A stretch of 64,000 nt of DNA, taken from Pseudomonas sp. TNT3 (lineage in GTDB: Bacteria; Pseudomonadota; Gammaproteobacteria; Pseudomonadales; Pseudomonadaceae). Location of the stretch: assembly GCF_010095445.2 (NCBI RefSeq), contig NZ_WFGV02000012.1, positions 54,860-118,859 on the forward strand, written 5' to 3'. The notes under the pieces are model-generated. The model searched no databases and was not told where the DNA came from. It saw only the letters and a program-made list of their open reading frames with translations. Both the position numbers and the translations under genes were made by a program. Shown piece after piece: positions 10,494-19,668 of this stretch (position 1 is the stretch's first letter; every line of letters starts with the position of its first letter).

Positions 10494-11669
10494 ATGACCC
10501 GCTCATTACGCATCTTCTACATCGCCCTGTTCATGGTGACGCTGGTTGTCCTGGGCCTGTGGTCCACGCGCAGCTTCATGGGCTTCAGCACCAATGCCGA
10601 AACCACGGTGCTCAACGGTCGCTGGACCAAGGCCGTCGAGACGCACTACGACGACGAATTCCCGATCAAGCGCCTGGGTACCAACCTGTGGGCTGCTCTG
10701 GATTTCAAACTGTTCAACGAAGGTCGTCCGGGCGTCGTGCTCGGTCGCGATCAGTGGCTCTACAGCGATGAAGAGTTCAACCCGATCGTCAACGAAGAGC
10801 TGAACCTGCAAGGCAACTACGCGCTGGTTGAAGGCGTACGCCAGACCCTGAAAGAGAAAGGCGTGAAACTGGTGATGGCGATCGTGCCGGCCAAGGCGCG
10901 CTTGTACCCGGAGCACTTGGGTGAAGTAAAACCTTCGAGCATCCACGGCAACCTGTACCAGGACTTCCACGCTCGTGTGGCGGCAGACAAGATCCTCGCC
11001 CCTGACCTGCTGGGCCCGTTCAATAAGGCCAAGCTGAACGGTGAGCAAGTGTTCCTGCGCACCGACACCCACTGGACCCCGGAAGGTGCGCAGGTCGCCG
11101 CCGAAACCCTGGCTAAAACCATTCAGGCCAAGTTCCCGCTCAGCGGCGAGCCGCAGCAGTTCGTCACCAAGCCTGCGGAGAAAGTTACCCACAAGGGCGA
11201 CCTTCGTCTGTTCCTGCCGCTGGACCCGCTGTTCGAAAACCTGATGCCAGCACCAGAGCCGCTGCAGAAGCGCAACACCGTGGCCGTCTCTGATCAGCCT
11301 GCCGGTGATGACGCTCTGTTCGCCAACACCGAAGTGCCGGTGGCCTTGATCGGCACCAGCTACAGCGCCAACCCCAACTGGAATTTTGTGGGTGCGCTCA
11401 AACAAGCGCTGAACAGCGACGTGGTCAATTACGCCGAAGACGGCCATGGCCCGATTCTGCCGATGCTCAGCTACCTGAAAAGCGATGCTTTCAAGAACAG
11501 CCCGCCACAGGTGCTGATCTGGGAGTTTCCTGAACGTTATCTGCCTGTGAACAACGAAATCGGTGACGCCGACCCGCAGTGGGTCGCAGAGCTTAAACAA
11601 GCCGGCGCCCGCCAACAAAACGTAGCCGCAAACACTAAATCCGAGACGCCCGACCGGGCGCAAAACTGA
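10494..11669 (+). CDS. algJ: AlgJ, periplasmic alginate O-acetyltransferase
   Basis: AlgJ is an SGNH-hydrolase-like protein anchored by an uncleaved N-terminal helix (IFYIALFMVTLVVLGLW). It works with AlgI and AlgF to supply acetyl groups for alginate. The 391-aa sequence has D191 and H193 in DTHWTP and S289 in GTSYS, each one residue beyond the catalytic residues of the P. aeruginosa enzyme. It starts 11 bp after algI and is followed by algF after 14 bp. Confidence 0.95.
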   Translation: MTRSLRIFYIALFMVTLVVLGLWSTRSFMGFSTNAETTVLNGRWTKAVETHYDDEFPIKRLGTNLWAALDFKLFNEGRPGVVLGRDQWLYSDEEFNPIVNEELNLQGNYALVEGVRQTLKEKGVKLVMAIVPAKARLYPEHLGEVKPSSIHGNLYQDFHARVAADKILAPDLLGPFNKAKLNGEQVFLRTDTHWTPEGAQVAAETLAKTIQAKFPLSGEPQQFVTKPAEKVTHKGDLRLFLPLDPLFENLMPAPEPLQKRNTVAVSDQPAGDDALFANTEVPVALIGTSYSANPNWNFVGALKQALNSDVVNYAEDGHGPILPMLSYLKSDAFKNSPPQVLIWEFPERYLPVNNEIGDADPQWVAELKQAGARQQNVAANTKSETPDRAQN

Positions 11670-11683
11670 AAGAGAGGTACACC

Positions 11684-12340
11684 ATGACTTTCACTACTAC
11701 TCCTCGCCGTCTCGCTAAGACCTTTGCTCTGGCAGCCACCTTCAGCGTTCTGTCCATGAACGCCTTCGCTGGCGGTGACTCGGCGCTCTACGGCCCGACC
11801 GCACCGAAAGGATCGAGCTTTGTACGTATCTACAACGCCGGTAACGCTGAAGTCAGCGCCACCGTCGGCACCACCAACCTGAGCGATGTCGCGCCGCTGT
11901 CCAGCAGTGACTTCAGCTTCATGCCGGGCGGTGACTACAGCGCCAAGGTCGGCAGCCAGTCCCTGCCGGTGAAACTGGCCGGTGATCACTATTACACCCT
12001 GGTCAACAACGCCAGCGGCGCGCCGCAATTGATCGAAGAGCCGCCGTTCAAGAACAAGCAGAAAGCCCTGGTTCGCGTGCAGAACCTGAGCGACAAGGCC
12101 CTGACCCTGAAGACTGCCGATGGCAAGACTGAAGTGGTCCCGTCCGTGGCCGCCAAAGGTCGTGGCGAACGTGAAATCAACCCGGTGAAAGTCAGCCTGG
12201 CCTTGTACGACGGCGCCACCAAAGTCGGCGACGTGAAGCCGGTTGCCCTGGAACGCGGTGAAGCTGCGGTGCTGTACGTCACCGGCAACGGCAGCAGCCT
12301 GTCGCCAGTCTGGGTAAAACGCCCGGTGTCGACGCGCTAA
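11684..12340 (+). CDS. algF: AlgF, periplasmic adaptor for alginate O-acetylation
   Basis: AlgF is a small periplasmic protein needed for acetylation of alginate; it binds AlgJ and AlgX but has no catalytic motif. The 218-aa product has a cleavable signal peptide (FALAATFSVLSMNAFA) followed by two beta-rich domains. GAGAGG lies just upstream of the ATG. A REP element of 107 bp lies in the gap before algA. Confidence 0.93.
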   Translation: MTFTTTPRRLAKTFALAATFSVLSMNAFAGGDSALYGPTAPKGSSFVRIYNAGNAEVSATVGTTNLSDVAPLSSSDFSFMPGGDYSAKVGSQSLPVKLAGDHYYTLVNNASGAPQLIEEPPFKNKQKALVRVQNLSDKALTLKTADGKTEVVPSVAAKGRGEREINPVKVSLALYDGATKVGDVKPVALERGEAAVLYVTGNGSSLSPVWVKRPVSTR

Positions 12341-12365
12341 AGAATTTTCCTGACTGACCCATGCC

Positions 12366-12472
12366 CCCTGTAGGAGCGAGCTTGCTCGCGAAAGGCTCAA
12401 GGACAACGCGTACATCCAGGATGCACGCGTTTTCGTTGACCTCCATCGCGAGCAAGCTCGCTCCTACAAGGG
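12366..12472. repeat. REPIN between algF and algA
   Basis: Inverted ends CCCTGTAGGAGCGAGCTTGC (from 12366) and GCAAGCTCGCTCCTACAAGGG (ending 12472) flank about 65 bp of unrelated sequence. This is the usual layout of a REP doublet in the P. fluorescens group. Confidence 0.9.
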
Positions 12473-12564
12473 ACTGAGGTGTCAGTTGGGACACGAAACA
12501 AAAACAAGAGTGAAACGACACAGCGTTCGTAGCTCTAACCAAACGATTTTCAAGGAGTAACAAC

Positions 12565-14016
12565 ATGATTCCGGTGATCTTGTCAGGTGGTAGCGGCTCA
12601 CGTCTTTGGCCGCTTTCGCGTAAGCAATTCCCTAAACAGTTCCTCGCCCTGACCGGCGAACACACACTGTTCCAGCAAACTCTGGAGCGTCTGGTGTTCG
12701 AAGGCATGGACACTCCGATCGTGGTCTGCAACAAGGAACACCGCTTCATCGTCAACGAGCAGTTGAGCGCGCGTAACCTCGACACCCAACGCATCCTGAT
12801 GGAACCGTTCGGCCGCAACACAGCGCCAGCGGTTGCCCTGACGGCGATGATGCTGGTCAATGAAGGTCGCGATGAATTGATGCTGGTGCTGCCGGCGGAT
12901 CACGTGCTCGAAGATCAGAAAGCCCTGCAACGCGCGTTGGCCCTGGCCACCGTTGCGGCTGAAAACGGCGAAATGGTGCTGTTCGGCGTCCCCGCCACCA
13001 AACCGGAAACCGGTTACGGCTACATCAAGTCGACCAATGATTCGTTGCTGCCGGAAGGCATCAGCCGCGTCTCGCAATTCGTCGAAAAACCGGACGTGAA
13101 ACGCGCCACCGAGTTCGTCCAGTCCGGCGGTTACTTCTGGAACAGCGGCATGTTCCTGTTCCGCGCCAGTCGCTTCCTCGAAGAGCTGAAAAAACACGAT
13201 CCGGACATCTACGACACCTGCGTCCTGACCCTGGAACGCAGCGAACAGGATGCCGACACCGTCGACATCGATTCCGCGACCTTCGCCTGCTGCCCTGACA
13301 ACTCCATCGACTACTCGGTGATGGAAAAAACCCAGCGCGCCTGCGTCGTGCCGCTGACCGCTGGCTGGAGTGATGTCGGCTGCTGGTCGTCGCTGTGGGA
13401 AGTGAATGAAAAAGACGCCAACGGCAACGTCACCAAAGGCGACGTGGTCATCCAGGACAGCAAGAACTGCATGATCCACGGCAACGGCAAACTGGTGTCG
13501 GTGATCGGCCTGGAAAACATCGTGGTGGTCGAAACCAAGGACGCCATGATGATCGCGCACAAGGACAAGGTCCAAGGCGTGAAACAGATGGTCAACACCC
13601 TCAACGAACAGGGCCGCAGCGAAACCCAGACCCACTGTGAAGTCTATCGTCCGTGGGGCTCCTACGACTCGGTGGACATGGGCGGCCGCTTCCAGGTCAA
13701 GCGCATTTCGGTCAAGCCGGGGGCGTGCCTGTCGTTGCAGATGCATCACCACCGCGCCGAACACTGGATCGTGGTCAGCGGCACCGCTGAAGTGACCTGC
13801 GATGAGAACGTGTTCCTGCTCACTGAAAACCAGTCGACCTACATCCCGATCGCCTCGGTCCACCGCTTGCGCAACCCGGGCAAGATCTCGCTGGAAATCA
13901 TCGAAGTGCAATCGGGCAGCTACCTGGGCGAAGACGATATCGAGCGATTTGAAGATATCTACGGTCGTTCCAACCCGATCGAGCGCGGCGTGTCGGTGAA
14001 AACCATCGCGCAGTAA
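12565..14016 (+). CDS. algA: AlgA, bifunctional phosphomannose isomerase / GDP-mannose pyrophosphorylase
   Basis: AlgA makes the precursor for alginate: it converts fructose-6-P to mannose-6-P and mannose-1-P plus GTP to GDP-mannose in the cytoplasm. The 483-aa protein has the nucleotidyltransferase loop GGSGSRLWPLSR near residue 8 and FVEKPD at 172-177. The C-terminal type II isomerase cupin holds the metal-ligand motif QMHHHRAEH at 392-400. AAGGAG precedes the start. It is the last gene of the operon, 36 bp from a strong terminator. Confidence 0.96.
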   Translation: MIPVILSGGSGSRLWPLSRKQFPKQFLALTGEHTLFQQTLERLVFEGMDTPIVVCNKEHRFIVNEQLSARNLDTQRILMEPFGRNTAPAVALTAMMLVNEGRDELMLVLPADHVLEDQKALQRALALATVAAENGEMVLFGVPATKPETGYGYIKSTNDSLLPEGISRVSQFVEKPDVKRATEFVQSGGYFWNSGMFLFRASRFLEELKKHDPDIYDTCVLTLERSEQDADTVDIDSATFACCPDNSIDYSVMEKTQRACVVPLTAGWSDVGCWSSLWEVNEKDANGNVTKGDVVIQDSKNCMIHGNGKLVSVIGLENIVVVETKDAMMIAHKDKVQGVKQMVNTLNEQGRSETQTHCEVYRPWGSYDSVDMGGRFQVKRISVKPGACLSLQMHHHRAEHWIVVSGTAEVTCDENVFLLTENQSTYIPIASVHRLRNPGKISLEIIEVQSGSYLGEDDIERFEDIYGRSNPIERGVSVKTIAQ

Positions 14017-14034
14017 TTGATCGAAAAAAAAAGA

Positions 14035-14093
14035 AGCCCCCGTCCAGCCCGTTGCGTCCCCTATCCGCAGCGGGTTGGGCGGGGGCTTTTTTT
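14035..14093 (+). terminator. Rho-independent terminator of the alginate operon
   Basis: A long GC-rich stem pairs AGCCCCCGTCCAGCCCG with CGGGTTGGGCGGGGGCT, with a few G-T pairs, followed by seven T. It begins 19 bp after the algA stop. Confidence 0.93.
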
Positions 14094-14104
14094 GTCTGTT
14101 AACC

Positions 14105-14193
14105 AAGATCAAAAGATCGCAGCGTGCCGCAGCTCCTACAGGGGTTATGCATTTCCATGTAGGAGCTGCGGCACGCTGCGATCTTTTGACCTT
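14105..14193. repeat. REP hairpin after the alginate terminator
   Basis: Arms of about 36 bp pair around a short loop: the left arm contains GATCGCAGCGTGCCGCAGCT and the right arm AGCTGCGGCACGCTGCGATC. Same family as 8724-8814. Confidence 0.9.
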
Positions 14194-14260
14194 CCTTTTC
14201 AATCGCCAACCTCACCTGCGCTTAGGTAGGATGTCCTTCTCTCCCCCCGAGGTTTGCGTG

Positions 14261-14725
14261 ATGTTCATCGGCGTCCTGCTGGTCATTACCTGGTTGATCC
14301 TTTTGTTGCGCTACCCCGCCAAAGCCTTGCCTGTCTCTGTGGCCGCCGCCATCGGATTGGGGTTGGTAGCGGCGTGGGTGATCTGGCTGGACAACCGCGA
14401 GGTCAAGCAGTTGGCGCGGCTTGAGCTGCGCATTGCCTATGCGCCCGAACAGTGCCCGGCGGATCGCCCGTTGCAGCTGAAAATGAACAACGGCAACGAT
14501 GTACCGTTGACGGAATTACGCTGGAAAGTCGCCGCGTACGCACCGGGAGACACGGTCAATCTGGCCGATAATCAATACGCCGCGCCCCGCTACCGTGGCC
14601 CCGGCGAACTGCAGGCCGGTGCCAGCTGGGAAGACTGTTTGCCCATGCCGCCATTGCGTCCGGGTTATCGCCCGCAAACCCTCGAGTTTCGCGCCGAGCG
14701 ATTGCAAGGTAGTTTCTCCGACTGA
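14261..14725 (+). CDS. Small membrane-anchored protein of unknown function
   Basis: The 154-aa product has two N-terminal hydrophobic helices (MFIGVLLVITWLILLL and a second ending AAWVIWLDN). A soluble domain of about 100 residues with a beta-rich look follows (LELRIAYAPEQCPADRPLQL). The second helix should leave the C-terminal domain on the same side as the N-terminus, but topology is uncertain. GAGG at 14249-14252 favours ATG 14261 over the in-frame ATG at 14231. No catalytic motif is visible. It lies just after the alginate operon but beyond its terminator and a REP, so it is probably transcribed separately. Confidence 0.75.
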   Translation: MFIGVLLVITWLILLLRYPAKALPVSVAAAIGLGLVAAWVIWLDNREVKQLARLELRIAYAPEQCPADRPLQLKMNNGNDVPLTELRWKVAAYAPGDTVNLADNQYAAPRYRGPGELQAGASWEDCLPMPPLRPGYRPQTLEFRAERLQGSFSD

Positions 14726-14760
14726 TCGTCCCATTCCTCCCGTTGCACAAGGACCGCGCC

Positions 14761-15585
14761 ATGCCCGTTGCATTGATTACCGGATGTTCCAGCGGCATTG
14801 GCCGCGCCCTCGCCGATACGTTTAAAGCGGCCGGTTACGAAGTTTGGGCCAGCGCCCGCAAGGCGGAAGATGTTGCCCTCCTGTCCGCTGCCGGGTTCAC
14901 CGCCGTGCAACTGGACGTTAATGACGGCGCGGCGCTTGAGTTGCTCAGCGCACGGATCAATCAGGAGCGTGGCGGGCTTGATGTGCTGATCAACAACGCC
15001 GGTTATGGCGCCATGGGGCCGCTGCTCGATGGCGGTGTTGCGGCGATGCAGCGTCAGTTCGAAACCAATGTATTTGCCATCGTCGGTGTCACCCGGGCGC
15101 TGTTTCCGGTGCTGCGTCGCGCCAAAGGATTAGTGGTGAACATTGGCAGCGTGTCCGGGGTACTGGTCACGCCATTTGCCGGTGCGTACTGCGCGTCCAA
15201 GGCCGCGGTGCATGCACTGAGCGATGCCTTGCGCATGGAGTTGGCGCCATTCGGTATTCGTGTGATGGAGGTCCAGCCGGGGGCCATCGAATCCAGCTTC
15301 GCCAAAAATGCCGGTCACGAAGCCGAACAGTTGATCACCGAGCAGTCGCCATGGTGGCCGTTGCGTGAAGGCATTCGGGCGCGGGCCAAGGCGTCCCAGG
15401 ACAAGCCGACGCCGGCCAGTGAGTTTGCTGCCGGTTTGCTGAAGGCTGTGCAGCAGAGCAAACCGCCACGGTTGATTCGCCTGGGCAATGGGTCTCGGGC
15501 TTTGCCGCTGTTGGCGGGGTTGTTGCCAAAAGGATTGCTGGAGGCGGGGTTGATGAAGCGGTTCGGGTTGAAGGGGCAGCTTTGA
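14761..15585 (+). CDS. SDR-family NAD(P)-dependent oxidoreductase
   Basis: The 274-aa protein has the classical short-chain dehydrogenase motifs: TGCSSGIG at the N-terminus for cofactor binding, NNAG, a catalytic serine (NIGSVSGVL), and the YxxxK pair in YCASK. Substrate cannot be told from sequence. The C-terminal basic, hydrophobic segment resembles acyl- or sterol-type SDRs. AAGGA at about 14749 supports ATG 14761; an upstream TTG would add six residues. It starts 35 bp after the small membrane protein gene and may share its transcript. Confidence 0.85.
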   Translation: MPVALITGCSSGIGRALADTFKAAGYEVWASARKAEDVALLSAAGFTAVQLDVNDGAALELLSARINQERGGLDVLINNAGYGAMGPLLDGGVAAMQRQFETNVFAIVGVTRALFPVLRRAKGLVVNIGSVSGVLVTPFAGAYCASKAAVHALSDALRMELAPFGIRVMEVQPGAIESSFAKNAGHEAEQLITEQSPWWPLREGIRARAKASQDKPTPASEFAAGLLKAVQQSKPPRLIRLGNGSRALPLLAGLLPKGLLEAGLMKRFGLKGQL

Positions 15586-15599
15586 GACCGAGGTGACGC

Positions 15600-15684
15600 T
15601 ATCGCTAGCAAGCTAGCTCCCACAGGGGATTTGCGCCGTACACAGTGGATGTGTTCACCCTCGATCCTGTGGGAGCGTGGCTTG
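15600..15684. repeat. Degenerate REP doublet
   Basis: ATCGCTAGCAAGCTAGCTCC at 15600-15619 and CCTGTGGGAGCGTGGCTTG at 15666-15684 are the decayed halves of a REPIN. They lie between the convergent SDR and LysR genes. Confidence 0.75.
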
Positions 15685-15731
15685 GTCTGGGCGGCATTCC
15701 GACGGTTGGGCCAGAACAGTCACCGCAACAA

Positions 15732-16613
15732 TCAGCCCCACGCTTTCATGAAATCAATAAACGCCCGCACCTTCAGCGGCAAGTGCCGGGTGTCCGGGTA
15801 CAGCGCATACACCCCTTGCCGGGCAAACGAATGATCCGCCAGCAAGCGCACCAACCGCCCCGCCTGAAGGTCCTCTTGCACCAGCCAGTCAGGCAGCACT
15901 GCCACGCCTTGCCCGGCCAAGGCAAACGCCCGCAGCGTGACCGAGTTGTCCGCGACGATCGCCGTTGTCCACGGCCCCGGAGGGTACAGATGCTCCACGC
16001 CCTCGGGGTCTGTCACCGTCAATTCCGGCACTCGCCCATGCCCCAGCGTCGGCCATTGCTCCAGTGCCGCCAACGTTGATGCCGGGGCAAAACGCTCGAT
16101 CAGGGCAGGCGCCGCCACTGCGAAAATATCGAAGGTCGATAACTGCACCGCGCGCAGGTTGGAGTCCAGCATGCGACCCAACCTGATCGCCAGATCAAAG
16201 CGTTCGGAGATCAGATCGGCATGGGTCGAGGACGTCGACAGGTGAACGTGCAGCTGTGGCTGCTGCTCACGAAAGACCGTCAACGCCGGCACTACCTGCG
16301 CCAACGCAAACTCCACGGTGGTAGTGATGCGCAACGTACCCCGCAGTTGCAGGTGCTCGCTGCGGGCTTCCTCGACGGCCATTCGGGCCTCGTCCAGGGT
16401 TCGCACGCAGCGCTGGTAAAAACGTTCGCCGGCATCGGTCAGCGCCAGTTTCCGTGTGCTGCGGGTCAGCAACGTGACACCGAGTTCGGCTTCCAGGCGT
16501 TTGAGATTGAAGCTCACCACCGCGCGCGTCTGCCCCAGCAGATCGGCCGCCGCCGTCAGCGACCCCGCCTCTACTACGGCCTTGAAGGTGTCAAAACGGT
16601 CCAGGCTGACCAT
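15732..16613 (-). CDS. LysR-family transcriptional regulator
   Basis: The 293-aa product starts with the LysR winged helix-turn-helix (FDTFKAVVEAGSLTAAADLL, then VSFNLKRLEAELGVTLLTRS). A periplasmic-binding-protein-like effector domain follows. It is divergent from the MFS exporter gene at 16724. The 110-bp gap holds a perfect 19-bp palindrome that is a good candidate for its operator, so it probably controls the exporter and itself. Confidence 0.9.
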   Translation of the reverse strand: MVSLDRFDTFKAVVEAGSLTAAADLLGQTRAVVSFNLKRLEAELGVTLLTRSTRKLALTDAGERFYQRCVRTLDEARMAVEEARSEHLQLRGTLRITTTVEFALAQVVPALTVFREQQPQLHVHLSTSSTHADLISERFDLAIRLGRMLDSNLRAVQLSTFDIFAVAAPALIERFAPASTLAALEQWPTLGHGRVPELTVTDPEGVEHLYPPGPWTTAIVADNSVTLRAFALAGQGVAVLPDWLVQEDLQAGRLVRLLADHSFARQGVYALYPDTRHLPLKVRAFIDFMKAWG

Positions 16614-16629
16614 GTCAGAGAATGCTCAC

Positions 16630-16648
16630 TGTCAAAATAATTTTGACA
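16630..16648. promoter_or_regulatory. Perfect 19-bp palindrome, candidate LysR operator
   Basis: TGTCAAAAT, a central A, then ATTTTGACA. It begins 17 bp before the LysR start codon and 76 bp before the MFS start. The spacing and A/T core fit a LysR-type site, but binding is inferred. Confidence 0.6.
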
Positions 16649-16723
16649 AACTAGCAGCCAAACCAGCGTTTCCATAGTGCTTCGCGCGCCCTACCCTGCA
16701 CGCATCAACACAGGGAAGTCGTC

Positions 16724-18103
16724 ATGTCCTATCGCTCGAAAGTCGCGCTGGTGTATCTGCTGGGATTTGCCCTCGATCTGCTGAACATGTTTGTCGCCAA
16801 CATCGCCTACCCCGACATCGCACAACACCTGCACGCCTCGGTGACCCAACTGGCCTGGATCAGCAATGCCTACATGCTGGGGCTGACGCTGATCATCCCG
16901 ATGAGCGTGTGGCTGGCGGCAAGGGTTGGCGAGCGGCGCTTGATACTCGCATCACTGCTGCTGTTCGGTCTCGCTTCGCTGTTGGTTGCTGGGGCTGACT
17001 CGATTGAAGCGCTGATCGGTTGGCGACTGGTGCAAGGACTCGGCGGCGGGTTGTTGATTCCTGTCGGCCAGGCGTTGGCGTTTCGTCATTGTCCAGCGCA
17101 CCTGCGCAGCCGCTTGACCCTGTGGGTGCTGTCCGTTGCGTTGCTGGTCCCGGCGCTGTCGCCCATGGTCGGCGGATGGATTGTCCAGGCCCTGTCCTGG
17201 CGTTGGGTGTTTTACCTGAACCTGCCGTTGACGTTGCTGGCGTTGGTGCTGGCGGCGCTGTGGTTGAAGGCCGACGGCCCCACGAGCGATCGCCCGACGC
17301 TGGACAGCCGTGGCCTGCTGCTCGCCGCCTCCAGCCTCAGTTTGCTGCTGATTGCCTTGAGCCTGTTGAGTGAAGCTGGCACACGTCAATTCGGTTTGAT
17401 CGGCCTGCTGTTGAGCGCCGTCACATTCGGGCTGTACCTGCGCGATGGTTGGCGCAAGCCCGCCGCGCTGCTCGATCTGCAATTGCTGCACAGCCCTTCG
17501 TTGCGCCTGGCGATGTGCGTGTATTTGCTGGTCCCCGGTGTGTTCATTGGCACCAGCCTGATCGCTGTGCTGTACCTGCATCAACTGGGGTTCGGTACTG
17601 CGCAAATCGGTGGGTTGATGTTGCCCTGGGCACTGGGTTCGGCAGTTGCGATTGTCGCCGGCAAACAGGGCTTCAATCGCTGGGGACCCAAGCCCTTGCT
17701 GGTGTTCGGCATGCTGCTACAGAGCGCGGGCATTGGTTTGTTGATGCTGATCGAACAACCTCACGGATGGTTACCGGTCACCGCATACGCCTTGATGGGA
17801 CTGGGTGGCAGCTTGTGCAGCAGCAGCGCGCAAACCCTGGCCTTTATCGATATCCGTGCTGATCGCATGAACCACGCCAGCGCGTTGTGGAACATCAACC
17901 GCCAGCTGAGTTTCTGCCTTGGCGCAGCGGTATTGAGTTCGTTGCTGGGTGCCCTTGATCCTCAATTACCTGATGCCTTCAGACACTGTTTTCTGGTCGC
18001 GGCAGTCCTGACGTTACTGCCGATCTTTGCAGTCCTGCGTTTTGATGCGACGCACGTGAGGGCCCTTGTCCGACCCGCTCCCCTACAGGAAAAAACCACA
18101 TGA
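16724..18103 (+). CDS. MFS drug/metabolite exporter (DHA2-like)
   Basis: The 459-aa product is almost entirely membrane helices, probably 14. It carries an MFS motif A-like loop (WLAARVGERRLILAS) between helices 2 and 3 and the motif-C-like segment LSPMVGGWIVQ typical of exporters. Proton-driven efflux at the inner membrane is the expected role; the substrate is unknown. The stop overlaps the next gene by 4 bp. A LysR gene is divergent upstream. Confidence 0.88.
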   Translation: MSYRSKVALVYLLGFALDLLNMFVANIAYPDIAQHLHASVTQLAWISNAYMLGLTLIIPMSVWLAARVGERRLILASLLLFGLASLLVAGADSIEALIGWRLVQGLGGGLLIPVGQALAFRHCPAHLRSRLTLWVLSVALLVPALSPMVGGWIVQALSWRWVFYLNLPLTLLALVLAALWLKADGPTSDRPTLDSRGLLLAASSLSLLLIALSLLSEAGTRQFGLIGLLLSAVTFGLYLRDGWRKPAALLDLQLLHSPSLRLAMCVYLLVPGVFIGTSLIAVLYLHQLGFGTAQIGGLMLPWALGSAVAIVAGKQGFNRWGPKPLLVFGMLLQSAGIGLLMLIEQPHGWLPVTAYALMGLGGSLCSSSAQTLAFIDIRADRMNHASALWNINRQLSFCLGAAVLSSLLGALDPQLPDAFRHCFLVAAVLTLLPIFAVLRFDATHVRALVRPAPLQEKTT

Positions 18104-18504
18104 ATGATTACCAAGACTACTTTGATGAAGTGATTGAAGCCCACCGACTGATCGAACAATGGTTTGCACTTCCTCAGGGCAACGACGCCCTGGATAACTT
18201 GCTGACCCGTTTTTCACCCCGGTTTTCGATGATCACACCGTTGGGCCGGGTATTGGATTTCGAGGCGCTGACGGCGCTGTTCAAGATGGCTGGCGGGATG
18301 AAGAACGGGTTCAGGATCGAGCTCAGTGAGTTGCGCGGGATTGATCAGCATGAGCGCGGCGCGACGGTGAGTTATCGCGAGCGGCAAGTGGATGCGACGG
18401 GGCTGGAGACAGATCGGCGGTCGACGGTGGTGTTTGCAAGACAGGTTGATGGCCGGGTGGTGTGGCGGCATTTGCATGAGACGTTTACAGGCCTGATTGT
18501 GTAG
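18100..18504 (+). CDS. NTF2/SnoaL-like (DUF4440-type) protein
   Basis: The 134-aa product has the size and pattern of the cone-shaped NTF2-like fold: an N-terminal helical part (FDEVIEAHRLIEQWFALP), then beta strands ending in VVFARQVDGRVVWRHLHETF. The function is unknown; family members bind small molecules or act as simple isomerases. It overlaps the MFS gene by ATGA, so the two are coupled. A role in handling the exported compound is only an inference. Confidence 0.7.
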   Translation: MNDYQDYFDEVIEAHRLIEQWFALPQGNDALDNLLTRFSPRFSMITPLGRVLDFEALTALFKMAGGMKNGFRIELSELRGIDQHERGATVSYRERQVDATGLETDRRSTVVFARQVDGRVVWRHLHETFTGLIV

Positions 18505-18519
18505 ACGACTGAGATCCAA

Positions 18520-18547
18520 TGTGGGAGCTGGCTTGCCGGCTCCCACA
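18520..18547. repeat. Short single REP palindrome
   Basis: TGTGGGAGC and GCTCCCACA around a 10-base centre, 15 bp after the NTF2-like gene. It could form a small hairpin between convergent genes. Confidence 0.8.
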
Positions 18548-18580
18548 ATGTTCCGGTTCCTACCGAAAGAATGCAGTGAT

Positions 18581-19438
18581 TCAGAGCCCGTTGTTGACCA
18601 CCACCGTACAAGTAATCCCCGCCGCCAGCAGCACCCCGTCCGGCACTTCATCAATGTGAATCCGTACCGGCACCCGCTGGGCCAGGCGCACCCAGTTGAA
18701 CGTCGGGTTTACATCGGCGATCAGTTCGCGGCTTTCCGGGTTGTCACGGTCGTAGATACCGCGAGAAATACTCTCCACGTGGCCCTTCATGACTTCGCCG
18801 CTCATCAGTTGCATGTCGGCCTTGTCGCCTACCCGTACGTGGGGCAGTTTGGTTTCTTCGAAGAAGCCGTACACCCAGAACGAGTTCATATCCACCACGG
18901 CCATTTTTGCCTCGCCGATGCGTGCGTAGTCGCCGCGATGCACGTTGAGGTTGGTCACGTAACCGTCCACTGCTGCGCGCACTTCGGTGCGCTTGAGGTT
19001 CAGCTGGGCGGCTTCGAGTTGTGCCTGGGCGTGTTGGTAATCAGCCAGGGCCGAGTCGGCGATGTTGCTGGCGTCGTCACGGTTTTCCCGGGAGATCACC
19101 AGGTTGTCCATGTCGGCGCGGCGGTGGGCGTTGACCTTGCGCATCTCCCAGGTCGACTTGCGTGACGCCACCAGTGCCTGCGCCTGTTTGACCGCGATGC
19201 GGTAGTGCTCAGGGTCGATCTGCATGAGCAAATCGCCCTTCTTCACCAACTGGTTGTCGCGCACCGGCACGTTTACCACTTCCCCGGTGACGTCAGCCGC
19301 AACGTTGATGATGTCGGCGCGCACCCGGCCATCACGGGTCCACGGCGTGTCCATGTAATGTACCCAAAGGGTCCGGCCGATCCATATCGCCAGCGCCAGT
19401 ACCAACAAGGTGGCGAGCAGGCTGAAAAGCTTTTTCAT
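18581..19438 (-). CDS. HlyD-family periplasmic adaptor of an AaeA-type efflux pump
   Basis: The 285-aa membrane-fusion protein has one N-terminal helix (LLATLLVLALAIWIGRTLW). A split biotinyl-lipoyl domain follows (DVTGEVVNVPVRDNQLVKKG ... VRAAVDGYVTNLNVHRGD) with a coiled-coil hairpin between the halves. It would link the FUSC pump to the outer-membrane channel. It is the last gene of a four-gene operon in the order outer-membrane factor, FUSC, DUF1656, HlyD. In E. coli the same families form the AaeXAB aromatic-acid efflux system. Confidence 0.9.
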   Translation of the reverse strand: MKKLFSLLATLLVLALAIWIGRTLWVHYMDTPWTRDGRVRADIINVAADVTGEVVNVPVRDNQLVKKGDLLMQIDPEHYRIAVKQAQALVASRKSTWEMRKVNAHRRADMDNLVISRENRDDASNIADSALADYQHAQAQLEAAQLNLKRTEVRAAVDGYVTNLNVHRGDYARIGEAKMAVVDMNSFWVYGFFEETKLPHVRVGDKADMQLMSGEVMKGHVESISRGIYDRDNPESRELIADVNPTFNWVRLAQRVPVRIHIDEVPDGVLLAAGITCTVVVNNGL

Positions 19439-19461
19439 CAGGGCCTTCTTCAGTGTAAGAG

Positions 19462-19668
19462 TCAGTGGTAAATGGTCAGCGACAAAGCGCCGAACAGACA
19501 GGTAAACAGGCTCAGGCGCAGCAGCGCCGGGTGCCAGAAAAAACGGTACAGGTCGAACCCGGACAGGAACCGGTCCAGCGCCCAGGCCAGTGCCGCTGCG
19601 ATGAAGAACATCAGCGTCATGGTCGGCATGTACACGCCGTGGAAGGCGATTTCACGAGGCATGTTCAA
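19462..19668 (-). CDS. DUF1656 small membrane protein (AaeX-like)
   Basis: The 68-aa product starts MNMPREIAFHGVYMPTM and has two membrane helices, the usual form of DUF1656 proteins encoded beside FUSC/HlyD efflux genes. Its first codons overlap the end of the FUSC gene by 17 bp. Its exact role in the pump is not known. Confidence 0.85.
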   Translation of the reverse strand: MNMPREIAFHGVYMPTMTLMFFIAAALAWALDRFLSGFDLYRFFWHPALLRLSLFTCLFGALSLTIYH

